NCBI RefSeq assembly: GCF_019884725.1
Contig: NZ_CP082322.1
Location: 1,240,001 to 1,304,000 of the forward strand
From: Leucobacter tenebrionis
Lineage (GTDB): Bacteria; Actinomycetota; Actinomycetes; Actinomycetales; Microbacteriaceae
Direction: 5' to 3'
DNA: 64,000 nt
Part shown: in pieces, positions 17,637 through 26,813 of the stretch
Position numbering within the stretch: position 1 is the stretch's first letter
How the letters are laid out: each line of letters opens with the position of its first letter
Program-made: the position numbers and the translations under genes
Notes under the pieces: generated by a model
Database searches by the model: none
The model's input: the letters and a program-made list of their open reading frames with translations, nothing else
Told to the model about the DNA's origin: nothing

Positions 17637-17894
17637 TTAGTTGTCCATGAGTGTTTTCAGCCTGTTCTCTAAGGGACTGGCATCGGGCTTCCCCGACACC
17701 TTCAGCGCACGCGGAAAAGCTCCGCGCGACACCGCTTGATTCAGACACTGCACCGTGGGATGCACCCAGGCTCCCCGCCCGGGGAGCACCGCTCGATCAT
17801 CGACAATCAGTCGTCCATCGTGCAGCACCACTCGCAGCAGTTCCGCGCGCGACGCACGCTTGCGACACGCGACACAGGTCCGAACCGAATCCAT
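17637..17894 (-). CDS. YlxR-family RNA-binding protein (DUF448)
   Basis: 85 residues from ATG 17894, preceded by GGAGG. The motif RTCVACRKRASRAELLR, then GRGAWVHP and CLNQAVSRGAFPRAL are those of YlxR. Proteins of this fold bind RNA and, in some Gram-positives, act as nucleoid-associated regulators or modulate RNase P. The gene lies between nusA and infB as usual. A longer frame back to 17939 is possible but adds no conserved sequence. Confidence 0.92.
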   Translation of the reverse strand: MDSVRTCVACRKRASRAELLRVVLHDGRLIVDDRAVLPGRGAWVHPTVQCLNQAVSRGAFPRALKVSGKPDASPLENRLKTLMDN

Positions 17895-17999
17895 CCTACC
17901 AGCTTCCTCCACGACACACCCGCCCGGGCCTCCGCTCACAGCGATACCCGGGCGGGTTGCAGATCTCCGTCAGTCGTTCAATCCGCTCTCCGAGAAACG

Positions 18000-18995
18000 T
18001 CAGTCGTTCATGATCGAGTCCGGCTGGATATCGATCTTCGCGCCCGTCAGCTTCGCAGCGAGGCGGGCGTTCTGACCCTCCTTGCCGATCGCGAGGGAGA
18101 GCTGGAAGTCGGGCACCAGAGCGCGCACCTGCTTCAGCGACTCGTTCAGCATGAACACGTCGGTGACCTTCGCCGGCGAGAGCGCGTTCGCGACGAACGC
18201 CGGAAGCTGCGACGAGTAGTCGACGATGTCGATCTTCTCCTCGCCCAGCTCGCTCATCACGGCGCGCACTCGACTGCCCATCTCACCGATGCAGGTGCCC
18301 TTCGCGTTGATACCGGGCTGCTTCGCGCGGACCGCGACCTTCGTACGGTGCCCCGCCTCGCGGGCGAGGGACACGATCTCGACGATGCCCTCGGCGAGCT
18401 CGGGAACCTCCCGTTCGAACAGCTTGCGCACGAGACCCGGGTGAGTGCGAGACACGATCACCTGAGGCCCCTTCAGCCCCTTCGACACGCTCGTCACGTA
18501 CACACGGATCCGCGCTCCGTGAGGGTACTTCTCACCGGGCACCTGCTCCTCGGGGGGCAGGATCGCCTCGAGCTCGCCCAGGTCGACGTGCACCATGCGG
18601 GGGTTGGGCCCCTGCTGCACGACACCGGAGACGATCTGTCCCTCCTTGTCCTTGAAGGCCCCCAGGACGGCATCGTCGCTGAGGTCGCGCAGCCGCTGGT
18701 TGATGACCTGCTTGGCGGCGCTCGATGCGACGCGGCCGAACTCGTCGGTGGTGACGAAGGCCTCTCCGATCACCTGGCCCTCGTCGTCGACCTCGGGAAC
18801 GAGCACCGAGATCTCGCCGCTCTTGCGGTCGAGCGTGACCCGCACCTCGTCTTCCTTCGGCACCGACATGTTCTGATTCTCGGCATGACGCAGATAGGCG
18901 GACTGGATCGCCTGCTCGATGATCTCCACGAGCTCGTCGAAGGGGATCTCCTTCTCACGCTCGATCTGTCGCAGCGTGACGAGTTCGATCTTCAC
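18000..18995 (-). CDS. nusA: Transcription termination/antitermination factor NusA
   Basis: 331 residues from GTG 18995, with AAGGAGG and 5-6 bases before it. The N-terminal RNA-polymerase-binding domain (about 1-125) is followed by an S1 domain (VSGVVQQGPNPRMVHVDLG), KH1 (ISRTHPGLVRKLFEREVPE) and KH2 (LVPDFQLSLAIGKEGQNAR). The acidic repeats of E. coli NusA are absent, normal for actinobacteria. rimP, which normally stands directly upstream, is missing here; instead the stop codon of a type VII secretion ATPase lies 108 bases upstream. Confidence 0.96.
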   Translation of the reverse strand: MKIELVTLRQIEREKEIPFDELVEIIEQAIQSAYLRHAENQNMSVPKEDEVRVTLDRKSGEISVLVPEVDDEGQVIGEAFVTTDEFGRVASSAAKQVINQRLRDLSDDAVLGAFKDKEGQIVSGVVQQGPNPRMVHVDLGELEAILPPEEQVPGEKYPHGARIRVYVTSVSKGLKGPQVIVSRTHPGLVRKLFEREVPELAEGIVEIVSLAREAGHRTKVAVRAKQPGINAKGTCIGEMGSRVRAVMSELGEEKIDIVDYSSQLPAFVANALSPAKVTDVFMLNESLKQVRALVPDFQLSLAIGKEGQNARLAAKLTGAKIDIQPDSIMND

Positions 18996-19103
18996 GGTGG
19001 CCTCCTTGATATTGAGATGTCTATTCAGCTATGCAGCCCGTGGGCCGATCTTCCAGGGTAGCGCACTCGCCGGCGCAGCATCTCTACCTCATCTCGCCTC
19101 TCT

Positions 19104-22100
19104 TCAGTCGGTGACGGCGACGTGAACCGGAGTCGCCTTTCCGCTCGCGATCGCAAAACCCCGCCCAGGCGGGAAGTGCGCGCGCCGCACGCGTCCGAGG
19201 TCCTCGCGGAACGGCGTCTGACTCTCGTGCTGGTCGGGTTGCAGCGAGATCCCCCAGCTCGGCTGCTTGAGGGCCTGGTACAGCTCCCAGACGGCACTCG
19301 CCGTGCCCGTCTCGAACTCGAAGAGCACGAGCACTCCGGCTTTGCGGGCGGCCTTCGCGAGCGCGACGAGCTGCGCCAGCGCGGCCGTCCCCTCGGCTTC
19401 GGCCGGCCGCTCCACCACGATGACTCCGCGGGCGCCCGGGCCGGGAAAGCGGAGCGGCGGAGCAGCGGGATCCTCGCGCTCGGCGCTGAGGCCAGTGAAC
19501 GGGCCCGCGCTGGAGGCCGAAGCCGCGGGCTTCCCGCCGAGCGCGATGACGAGCCGAGCCGCAAGCCGTTCGACGGACTCATCGCCGCGGGCGAGGTGAG
19601 CCCACTCGCGACGCGCGCCGATCCCGCACTCCGCGAAGCTCAGCAGTACCGCCTCGACCCGCTCGCCGCGTTCACCGGCCGCTCGCTCGAGGGCGACGAC
19701 GCAGCTGAGCGCGGCCTGGGAGAGTCCCGATCCGCTCGGTCCGGCGATGACCCCCAGTCCACTGCTCGGCAGAACCGCCGGATCGAGCGTCCGCACGTCG
19801 ATGCCGTACACCGGTTCTCCATCGATACTCTGCGGAAGCTCCGCGAGCGATACGCGGTCTGGCGCGTTGACGATCCTCGGTGCCGGAGTGACGCGATCGC
19901 GAAGCTCGGCGGCGAGCGCGTCGATCGCCGCGGCTTGTGAGGCGAGATCTGTCCCTCCGATGAGGGCGAACTGCAGTTCGCGGTCGTCTCCGGCGAGCAC
20001 CGCCCGTCCCGGCGGAGATTTCTCGAGCGCTTCGGGCGGCACGCCGAGAACCCCGTAGGCGTGCGGGTTCGCGAGTCTGAGCACGAACTGCCGCTGCAAG
20101 CTCGCTGCCATCGAGGCGGGGATCACCGAGGGTTGATCCGCCGTGAGCACGACGTGCACTCCGACTGCGCGCCCGCGCTGCATGATCTCGGCGAGCAACC
20201 GGAACGGGGAATCCTCTGCGGTAAGGGTCTCGGTCGTCTGTCTGAACGCGGCGAAGCCGTCGATCATCAGGAGGACGCGGGCTTCCTGTCCGCCTGACGT
20301 CGTCGCGCGATACGCCTCGATGCCGTTCGCCCGCGCCGCGGTATACCGCGGGCCGCGTTCCGCAACCAGCTCTCGTACATGGCGCAGCACTCGGCTCACC
20401 AGCTCGGTGTCGGCGAGCGGGGCCACAGCTCCTACCGTGGGCAAGGCGCCGAGGGTGCCGAGGCCGCCCCCGGCCGCATCGACGGCATAGAGCTGCACGG
20501 CATCGCGATCAGCGTCGGCGCTGATTGCGGCCGCGAGCGAGATGAGAGCGCTCGTCTTGCCTGTGCCGCCGGCCCCGATGACGGAGATGCTGCCCACGTC
20601 CTCGAAATCGATGCGCACCGGACGCCGCGCCTGGGCGGCGGGGTCGTCGCCCAGGCCGATGAGAACACCCCTCGCGGAGTCCTCGCTGCTGCCGCGCCTC
20701 CGAGTGTCGAGTTCAGCCGGTGCGCACCCCCTGGCGGTCCCGGACGCGCCGACCAGCGCAGACGCCTCGGCCGGAGTCAGTACTGCGGGCAGCGGGTCGA
20801 GCCACGGCCTGCGCGGTGCGGCGAGGCGCAGCTGCCGTGCGGCCGCCGCGATCCCGTCGCGCAGCCGCTCGATGTCCCGCGTTCCTCGCCGGCCTTGCCC
20901 GCCCCGCGGTGCTTCGGCGGGGATACTCCACGGCTCGCTCTCGGTGAAGCCGAGGGATCGCACCTCGATACTCGCCGACGCGCTTTCGGGCGAGGCGCGC
21001 CCGCCGAGGTAGCCCGTCTGGAAGTGAGTGATGCGCCCCGGGCCGACCTTGATCGCACCTCGCCCCGGGGTCTCCACGTCGAAGAAGGCGGCGTCCTTCA
21101 CACCGATCACGTCGGTGCTGTCGGCTTCGTCGGCCATTCGCAGTGCGATGCGCAGATTGGTGTTGGCGCGCAGATTGTCGGTGATGACGCCGGCCGGACG
21201 CTGAGTGGCCATGACGAGGTGCAGACCGAGGGATCGCCCCCGCTGGGCGACATCGATGACACCGTCGACGAACTCGGGCATCTCGCGGGCGAGAGCCGCG
21301 AACTCGTCGATCACGATGACGAGCACGGGCGGTGCGGCGGCATCGGAGCGCCGTTCCATGGAGATGAGATCCTTCGCCCCGTGCGCTGCGAGGAGTCCTT
21401 CGCGGTAGCGGAGCTCGGCTCGCAGCGAGGTGAGCGCGCGACGCACGAGGTGCGGGGTGAGATCGGTCACGAGGCCGACGGTGTGCGGCAGGTCGACGCA
21501 CTCCGCGAACGCGGCGCCTCCCTTGTAGTCGACGAGCAGAAAAGTGAGCCGATCGGAACTCACGGTCGCAGCCATGCTCATGACCCACGTCTGCAGGAAC
21601 TCCGACTTGCCCGCTCCCGTGGTGCCGCCGACGAGGGCGTGCGGGCCGTTCGAGCGCAGGTCGAGGATCGCGGGTCCGTCTGGCCCCTGGCCGACCACCG
21701 CGGCGAGGGAGACCGGTGCACGCTCCTGCCCGCTCCTCCACTCTGAGACGAGGGATCCGCTGCTCGTCCACGCCTGGATGATCGGGGCCGCTCCCCCGAT
21801 GAGATCGGTGCCGTGCAGTTCGCGCAGGTCGACGCTTCCGGGGAGATCGCTCTCATCGAGCACGCGCGCAGCGGTGTCCTCGACAGGAGCGAGTCGCCTC
21901 GCGAGTTCGTACGCCAGTGGTGAGTCGAGGTGCACATGACGGGAGAGCGGCACGGTCGTCGCGGATCGCACGAAGTGCACCCTGCACTCCCCTCGGTCGG
22001 CCTCGATGAAGGTACGGCAGGCCGCCGGGAGCGCTGCCCGCGCCTCACTCACCCAGATCACGTGGACGCCGTGATCCGGACCTGCCTCGGCGATCTCGAT

Positions 22101-23756
22101 GAGCCGGGCCGGCTCGATGCCCGGCGCGTCGAGCACCAGCACGACCACCGAGGGAAGCGTCGGGAGATCGGTGACGGCTTCGCCCTGAGCCTCGTCGTTG
22201 CGAGTGCGAGCGGCGAGGTGGGAGCGAATGCCGGCGCGGGAGGACCGGTTCGCCCGGCGCCTGTCGAGCAGGCCCTCGAGCGAGGTGAGCAGGCGAGCCG
22301 CACTCACCTCCGAGTCTGCGAGTTGCCAGCTTCGAATCGGGCTTCCCACCGGATCGACGTGGGGCAGCCACTTCAGCCAACCCCAGTTTCCTTCATACTG
22401 CGACTCGGCGAAGCAGGCGAGCACCAGCTCGTGAGGCGAGTGCAGGCCGACCAGCTGGAGGACGAGCGCCGCGGCGATGCCTTCGGCCCACGGCCGCTCT
22501 CCGACGACGCCGACCGAGCCGCAGCGTTCGAGCCGCTCGATCACGGGCACAGGCCCGACGCGCTCGAAATCCTGGGCGACGCTCCGCAGTTTCCGCCACT
22601 GCTCTCTGGGCGTCTCGCCGCGCTCGGGTAGCACGACTCGCGTGCGGCTCGGCAGCATCCCCTCTCCGAATCGGATCTCGAGAAACGACCGATGTTCAGG
22701 CCGTCGCGTCCAGAGCAGTTCGCCGCGCTGCTCGATCGCCGCGCGCACCTCGCAGAGGGCCGGGGTCTCGGCGGAGCGCACTTCGATCTCGCGTTCTCGC
22801 AGGCTGAGGAGTTCAGTGCGCTCCGCACGGAGGTCGTCTTCGAAGCGCGCCGCCTCCTTCCTGTGCCGTCGGCGGCCCCCGAGCTTGGCGTCGGCCCAGG
22901 ACCCGATCATCATCACGGGCGAGAAGGCCACCATCATCAGGCTCATGGGCGAGCGGGTGACGGCGTACAGGGTGAGGCCCATGATCATCGGGGCGAGCAC
23001 GGCGAGCACCGGGATCCGCGTGTGCGTCGCGGGCGCGGGCGGTGAGGGCAGCTCGCGTTCGGAGGCGACGAATAGCGGCGCGACCCGCGGCGAGCGCGTG
23101 TGCATGACGCGATGCGAAAGGTGCACCGGCGGAGACTGCGATACGGGGTGGACGGACGTGAACCGGAGCTCGATCTCACCGAGGCGCAAGCACGTGGGGC
23201 CCACGATCCGAATCGATGTGTACCGTCGTTCGTCGCAGACGACGCCGTTGGCCGAGCCGAGGTCGCTCACTGTGATGCTGCCGTCCACCCCGACGCGTGC
23301 CTCGGCGTGACGGCGCGAGACGCTTTGATCGAGCAGCTGCACCCGGCACGCGCGATCCCGCCCCACGAGATTGCTGCCCGCGATCAGGCTGTAACGGACG
23401 CCCCGCTGCGCACCGGTGAGCACTTCGACGAACGCCACGGCCTCCACCAGCCGAAGCGCCGCCCCGTCCGCGCCGAACTCGGGAACGGGCTGGATCACGA
23501 GCCCGGACTGCAGCCCCGAGGCGGCGACGGACGACATCGGATCGAGCAGCACGGCGGCCGCGCCGACACCTTGGCTGGCGCGGAGGGTGACGGGTGCGAG
23601 CCTGCGATGGGCGTTCTCACCGAGGTGCGGGTCGGAGCTGAGGCCGGCGCGGATGAGGGATCGCGCCACGTCGCCGACCGTCGCCGTGACGTCGCACGAC
23701 AGCGTCACATCCTGCATGCCACCCTGCGGCAGCACCACCGATACGCGAAGCTTCAT
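19104..23756 (-). CDS. EssC-like type VII secretion motor ATPase (FtsK/SpoIIIE, with ubiquitin-like and FHA domains)
   Basis: 1550 residues from ATG 23756, one base after the lipoprotein stop. In order: a ubiquitin-like YukD/EccD-type domain (1-90); an FHA domain (about 105-203) with VGRDR, SRRH and GSANG that should bind phospho-threonine; two membrane helices (about 248-267 and 271-289); a nucleotide-binding-like domain without motifs (about 300-600); and three FtsK/SpoIIIE ATPase domains. The first has GGTTGAGKS (710-718) and VIVIDEF; the second GAGGTGKT (1061-1068) but LLMIDGF instead of an Asp-Glu Walker B; the third GPSGSGLS (1339-1346) has lost the Walker A lysine. The FHA-TM-TM-ATPase order is that of firmicute EssC rather than mycobacterial EccC. 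It likely drives export of the WXG proteins encoded upstream in the same operon. Confidence 0.9.
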   Translation of the reverse strand: MKLRVSVVLPQGGMQDVTLSCDVTATVGDVARSLIRAGLSSDPHLGENAHRRLAPVTLRASQGVGAAAVLLDPMSSVAASGLQSGLVIQPVPEFGADGAALRLVEAVAFVEVLTGAQRGVRYSLIAGSNLVGRDRACRVQLLDQSVSRRHAEARVGVDGSITVSDLGSANGVVCDERRYTSIRIVGPTCLRLGEIELRFTSVHPVSQSPPVHLSHRVMHTRSPRVAPLFVASERELPSPPAPATHTRIPVLAVLAPMIMGLTLYAVTRSPMSLMMVAFSPVMMIGSWADAKLGGRRRHRKEAARFEDDLRAERTELLSLREREIEVRSAETPALCEVRAAIEQRGELLWTRRPEHRSFLEIRFGEGMLPSRTRVVLPERGETPREQWRKLRSVAQDFERVGPVPVIERLERCGSVGVVGERPWAEGIAAALVLQLVGLHSPHELVLACFAESQYEGNWGWLKWLPHVDPVGSPIRSWQLADSEVSAARLLTSLEGLLDRRRANRSSRAGIRSHLAARTRNDEAQGEAVTDLPTLPSVVVLVLDAPGIEPARLIEIAEAGPDHGVHVIWVSEARAALPAACRTFIEADRGECRVHFVRSATTVPLSRHVHLDSPLAYELARRLAPVEDTAARVLDESDLPGSVDLRELHGTDLIGGAAPIIQAWTSSGSLVSEWRSGQERAPVSLAAVVGQGPDGPAILDLRSNGPHALVGGTTGAGKSEFLQTWVMSMAATVSSDRLTFLLVDYKGGAAFAECVDLPHTVGLVTDLTPHLVRRALTSLRAELRYREGLLAAHGAKDLISMERRSDAAAPPVLVIVIDEFAALAREMPEFVDGVIDVAQRGRSLGLHLVMATQRPAGVITDNLRANTNLRIALRMADEADSTDVIGVKDAAFFDVETPGRGAIKVGPGRITHFQTGYLGGRASPESASASIEVRSLGFTESEPWSIPAEAPRGGQGRRGTRDIERLRDGIAAAARQLRLAAPRRPWLDPLPAVLTPAEASALVGASGTARGCAPAELDTRRRGSSEDSARGVLIGLGDDPAAQARRPVRIDFEDVGSISVIGAGGTGKTSALISLAAAISADADRDAVQLYAVDAAGGGLGTLGALPTVGAVAPLADTELVSRVLRHVRELVAERGPRYTAARANGIEAYRATTSGGQEARVLLMIDGFAAFRQTTETLTAEDSPFRLLAEIMQRGRAVGVHVVLTADQPSVIPASMAASLQRQFVLRLANPHAYGVLGVPPEALEKSPPGRAVLAGDDRELQFALIGGTDLASQAAAIDALAAELRDRVTPAPRIVNAPDRVSLAELPQSIDGEPVYGIDVRTLDPAVLPSSGLGVIAGPSGSGLSQAALSCVVALERAAGERGERVEAVLLSFAECGIGARREWAHLARGDESVERLAARLVIALGGKPAASASSAGPFTGLSAEREDPAAPPLRFPGPGARGVIVVERPAEAEGTAALAQLVALAKAARKAGVLVLFEFETGTASAVWELYQALKQPSWGISLQPDQHESQTPFREDLGRVRRAHFPPGRGFAIASGKATPVHVAVTD

Positions 23757-23757
23757 C

Positions 23758-24381
23758 TCAGTCCACCGATGCCGTGCCTTCGCCGCGGCGCTCGAGTTCC
23801 TCCGCGAACGGGTTGGCCGGGTCATCTCCGGAGGAGCCCCGCGGTCTCACCATGGCACCCGCCGCACATGCCGTATGCACCGACATCGTCATGCCCGTAG
23901 CACCCGCCTGCATCGAGAAGCTGCCGCCGTCCTCGAAGTCCACGATGAAGTAGGGCTCGATATCGTTGTGCGTCGCGTACAGGTCGCGTACCGCGTGGCC
24001 CTCGGACTCCCAGAACTCCCGCACCCGCGCCGTCGCCGCCAACGGATCCTCGGCGTCGGTGTTCTTGAGCGACATGTCGAGACGGCCGGCGTTATCGCCG
24101 CAGTTGTTCGGGAAGAGCGATTCCAAGATCATTGACCGGTCCTCGTCGATCGCTCCAGTCCATAGCGGTTCGACCGCGCCTCCTTTCCAGGTCCATCCCG
24201 AAGAGATATTGCTTGCCGTCACGGCGGCGTCAAGATGCTCTGCGACCCACTCCCGCTGCTCCTCGAGCGTCATCGAGTTCCTCCCTCCCGGCATCGATAC
24301 GATCGGTCTGTCCTGCACGCAGCCCATCAGGAGCAGCGCACCGCACAGCAGCGCCAAGGAGACCCGTAACTGGATGCCCAT
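23758..24381 (-). CDS. Predicted lipoprotein of the type VII locus
   Basis: 207 residues from ATG 24381, with AAGGAG upstream. Signal peptide with lipobox LLMGC near residue 20, so the mature protein should be lipid-anchored outside the membrane. The remainder is a small alpha/beta domain with EEQREWVAEHLDAAV and EPYFIVDFEDGG; two cysteines (NNCGD and HTACAAG) could form a disulfide. No family recognised. It lies 23 bases after the DUF1023 hydrolase gene and one base before the motor ATPase, so it is part of the operon. It may be an immunity or accessory protein for the hydrolase, which is inference from position and topology only. Confidence 0.8.
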   Translation of the reverse strand: MGIQLRVSLALLCGALLLMGCVQDRPIVSMPGGRNSMTLEEQREWVAEHLDAAVTASNISSGWTWKGGAVEPLWTGAIDEDRSMILESLFPNNCGDNAGRLDMSLKNTDAEDPLAATARVREFWESEGHAVRDLYATHNDIEPYFIVDFEDGGSFSMQAGATGMTMSVHTACAAGAMVRPRGSSGDDPANPFAEELERRGEGTASVD

Positions 24382-24404
24382 CACGTGCTTCTCCTTCCTG
24401 TTCC

Positions 24405-26459
24405 TCACGCCGCACGACGCAGGGCCGGTGTGCCGTGGGGCCGCATGTACCACTCCCCCGGCGGTTTCTCCGTCACTACGAGGGAGTCGGCCAGGCGCTC
24501 GCTGATCCTCCCCGTGGTGATCTGCGCGAGGCTGCTCAGCGACTGAGTGTCGATGTCGAGATACCCGTGCCCGATCGACGAGGAGATACCGGCGAAGCCG
24601 CGCTTCTCTCGTTCCCCGATAATCGAGTGACCGTCGGTGCGCAGCAGCCCGAGCTCCGGATCCCCGTCCGAGGAGAACGAGAGCGCGCCCTCGTACACGG
24701 GGCTCAGGGCGTGCAGCCAGAACACTCCTCTCGCCTCGGGGTTCGGCTGGCCGCGCCCCGAGAGCCCCGCACCCGACGGCGCAAGGAAGTCCTTCGCGGC
24801 GTGGGTCGTATAGATTGCCGCCTGGCCAGGCCAGGCCTCCTCGACACGCAGCTCCTCGTATGACGGCACGGTGCGGGCGTCGATGCCCGCGGAGGCGATG
24901 AGCGTGAGGCTGTCGACCGGGTGCCGTACCAGGGTGAGAGCAGTCGCCGCCGTGGTCGTGCCGTAGGAGTGGGCGAACACCGCGACCGAGGGGGTCTCGT
25001 GCGTCCCGGCGGCGCGTGCCGCCTGGACACCGTCGAGTTCCGCCGCGAGCCGGGGTGCGCCCTCGCGCGCCGCGTGGGGCCAGAGCACTCCATCGGAGTT
25101 CAGGGAGTCCACGAGGTCAGGGGTGTCGTAACCGAGCCAGGAGATCACGGAGCCCCGACCAGTGAACCCGTAGATATCATTCTGTGCGGCGTAGAGACTG
25201 CGGCTCGCCGCGTCCCAATCCGGAAGCACGAGGTGGGCGTCGCTCTCCATACCGGGCACCGCCCAGCTCGTGTGGGTGGCGGAGTCGGAGTCACCGTAGC
25301 TCAGTGCCGCCTTCGGCACCCGATGGCTGAGGTCCAGCGCGATGACCTGGATAGGAGGATTCGGTATCCTCTCGCCAGCCTCCCGCGCGAGAATCTCCTG
25401 CACTTCGGCCGCCACCTTGAGCTGCTCGGGAGTCAGCAGCGTCGGGTGATTCGCATAGAGCTTGAGCATCTCGCGATTCGCGAGATCCCGCACGACGTAC
25501 GGCAATCCCGGCAGGTTGCCGATCACCCACGGCACCTCGTGAATCAGCCGCTCCTGAGTCGCGTCGTCGAGCCCTCCCCACCAGCCCGCGACGGCGCCCG
25601 GATCAGGTGGTGAATCCCAGGCTCCCGAACCGTCGCCGCCTGGAAACAGCCCGGCCAGCGCGGGATGGTTCTTCGTCACCTCCACAGGGGCGGCGCTCTT
25701 CCCCCAGAGCTCACCCGCGATTCCGTGCCCGATCGCGAGCTTCGGCCCTGCTCCGCCGGGCATCGAACCCACCGTGATCAACTGCCCCAGCGTTGTGTCC
25801 CGCAGCGTCGCAACCAGTGCCCGTTCTGATTCCCTCCGCTCTGCGATCAGGTTCTCCCAGTTCGCGCGCTCGTCGCGGATCCCATCGAGGGCGTCGGTCC
25901 ACGACATCACGGCGTGCTGCCACCGGGTCTCGTGGGCGGCGACGAGCGCGCGCCGCGCCGCTTCCTCCTCCAGTTCGTCCATGCCGGCCGTGCGCGTCGG
26001 ATCGAGCGCCGGGCCCGGCAGCACCGGGGGTGGCGGGCTCTCCCACGACATCGGTGCACTCCGGCGGATCCGCTCGGCAATGTCCTCGATCACCGATGTC
26101 TCGGCGCGGATCACAGCGAGGTGCCCGTCCACGCTCTGCTGGACCGTCCGTGCACGCATGTGGATTCCCTCGATCGAAGAGACGTACAACGCGAAACCCC
26201 GCTGCGCCGCGTCAGCGCTATCCTTCAGCTTCACGGCGCCGGTCAGCAACGTCGTGTCGAGCTTCGCCTGCATCCGCCGCACGGCAGCGCCGGTCGCGCC
26301 AACCAGGATGCGCGAGGCGGTCTCGATCGACACCAGGTACGCCATGCATCCCTCAGCTACGGACCTCGCGAACGACACCGCCTGCTCTGCCGCTGCGATA
26401 TCACCGATGATCGGCGATGGCTCGCTCAAAACGGCCTCATGCCTGCCGGGAACCATCAT
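24405..26459 (-). CDS. DUF1023 alpha/beta-hydrolase with helical N-terminus, putative type VII substrate
   Basis: 684 residues. Residues 1 to about 240 are almost wholly helical, with long amphipathic stretches like the WXG/LXG targeting region of type VII substrates. The motif GWWGGLDDATQERLI with GNLPGLPYVVRDLANR marks the DUF1023 (Abhydrolase_8) family. The nucleophile elbow is FAHSYGTTTAA (Ser about 498), and GHGYLD (about 631) supplies the likely catalytic His. It is probably an esterase or lipase. There is no Sec signal, so export by the type VII motor is the simplest route. Its start overlaps the stop of the small partner gene upstream. Confidence 0.85.
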   Translation of the reverse strand: MMVPGRHEAVLSEPSPIIGDIAAAEQAVSFARSVAEGCMAYLVSIETASRILVGATGAAVRRMQAKLDTTLLTGAVKLKDSADAAQRGFALYVSSIEGIHMRARTVQQSVDGHLAVIRAETSVIEDIAERIRRSAPMSWESPPPPVLPGPALDPTRTAGMDELEEEAARRALVAAHETRWQHAVMSWTDALDGIRDERANWENLIAERRESERALVATLRDTTLGQLITVGSMPGGAGPKLAIGHGIAGELWGKSAAPVEVTKNHPALAGLFPGGDGSGAWDSPPDPGAVAGWWGGLDDATQERLIHEVPWVIGNLPGLPYVVRDLANREMLKLYANHPTLLTPEQLKVAAEVQEILAREAGERIPNPPIQVIALDLSHRVPKAALSYGDSDSATHTSWAVPGMESDAHLVLPDWDAASRSLYAAQNDIYGFTGRGSVISWLGYDTPDLVDSLNSDGVLWPHAAREGAPRLAAELDGVQAARAAGTHETPSVAVFAHSYGTTTAATALTLVRHPVDSLTLIASAGIDARTVPSYEELRVEEAWPGQAAIYTTHAAKDFLAPSGAGLSGRGQPNPEARGVFWLHALSPVYEGALSFSSDGDPELGLLRTDGHSIIGEREKRGFAGISSSIGHGYLDIDTQSLSSLAQITTGRISERLADSLVVTEKPPGEWYMRPHGTPALRRAA

Positions 26460-26758
26460 CGCTCCGCCCCCTGCACCGAGAATCCGCTGTTCAGCGAACC
26501 CGCCAGCCGAGCGTCGAGCGCATCGCTCTCGTGCATGAGCCCGTGCAAGCCCCGTCCAGCGGTCAACGCCGCATCGGCGAGTGCTGCACGCCCCACCTGG
26601 AGGCCGCGGAGGTGCAGTTCGACCTCGCCGGAAATCCCGGTGAGGCCGGCGAAGCCGTCGTTCGGCCGCGGCACGTTTTCGCTCATCTCGTTCACGGCGC
26701 GCACGGTGTGCCAGATCGCGCCCTCGAGTGCACTATCGAGGATGGTCAGTTCAGCCAT
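26456..26758 (-). CDS. Small helical protein, possible WXG100/EspC-like partner
   Basis: 100 residues predicted to form two long helices around NDGFAGLTGISGE; the second half (RAALADAALTAGRGLHGL) is a heptad-like amphipathic helix. Size and shape fit WXG100-like or EspC-like partners that pair with a larger effector, but there is no clear WxG and no family assignment. Its stop overlaps the ATG of the hydrolase gene (4 bases), so the pair is translationally coupled, which supports a targeting or chaperone role for the hydrolase. Confidence 0.6.
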   Translation of the reverse strand: MAELTILDSALEGAIWHTVRAVNEMSENVPRPNDGFAGLTGISGEVELHLRGLQVGRAALADAALTAGRGLHGLMHESDALDARLAGSLNSGFSVQGAER

Positions 26759-26813
26759 ACCGGTTTCCTTCTCTCCCCCGCGGTTCAGGCGGTCCGCGCC
26801 GGCGCGGATGCCA

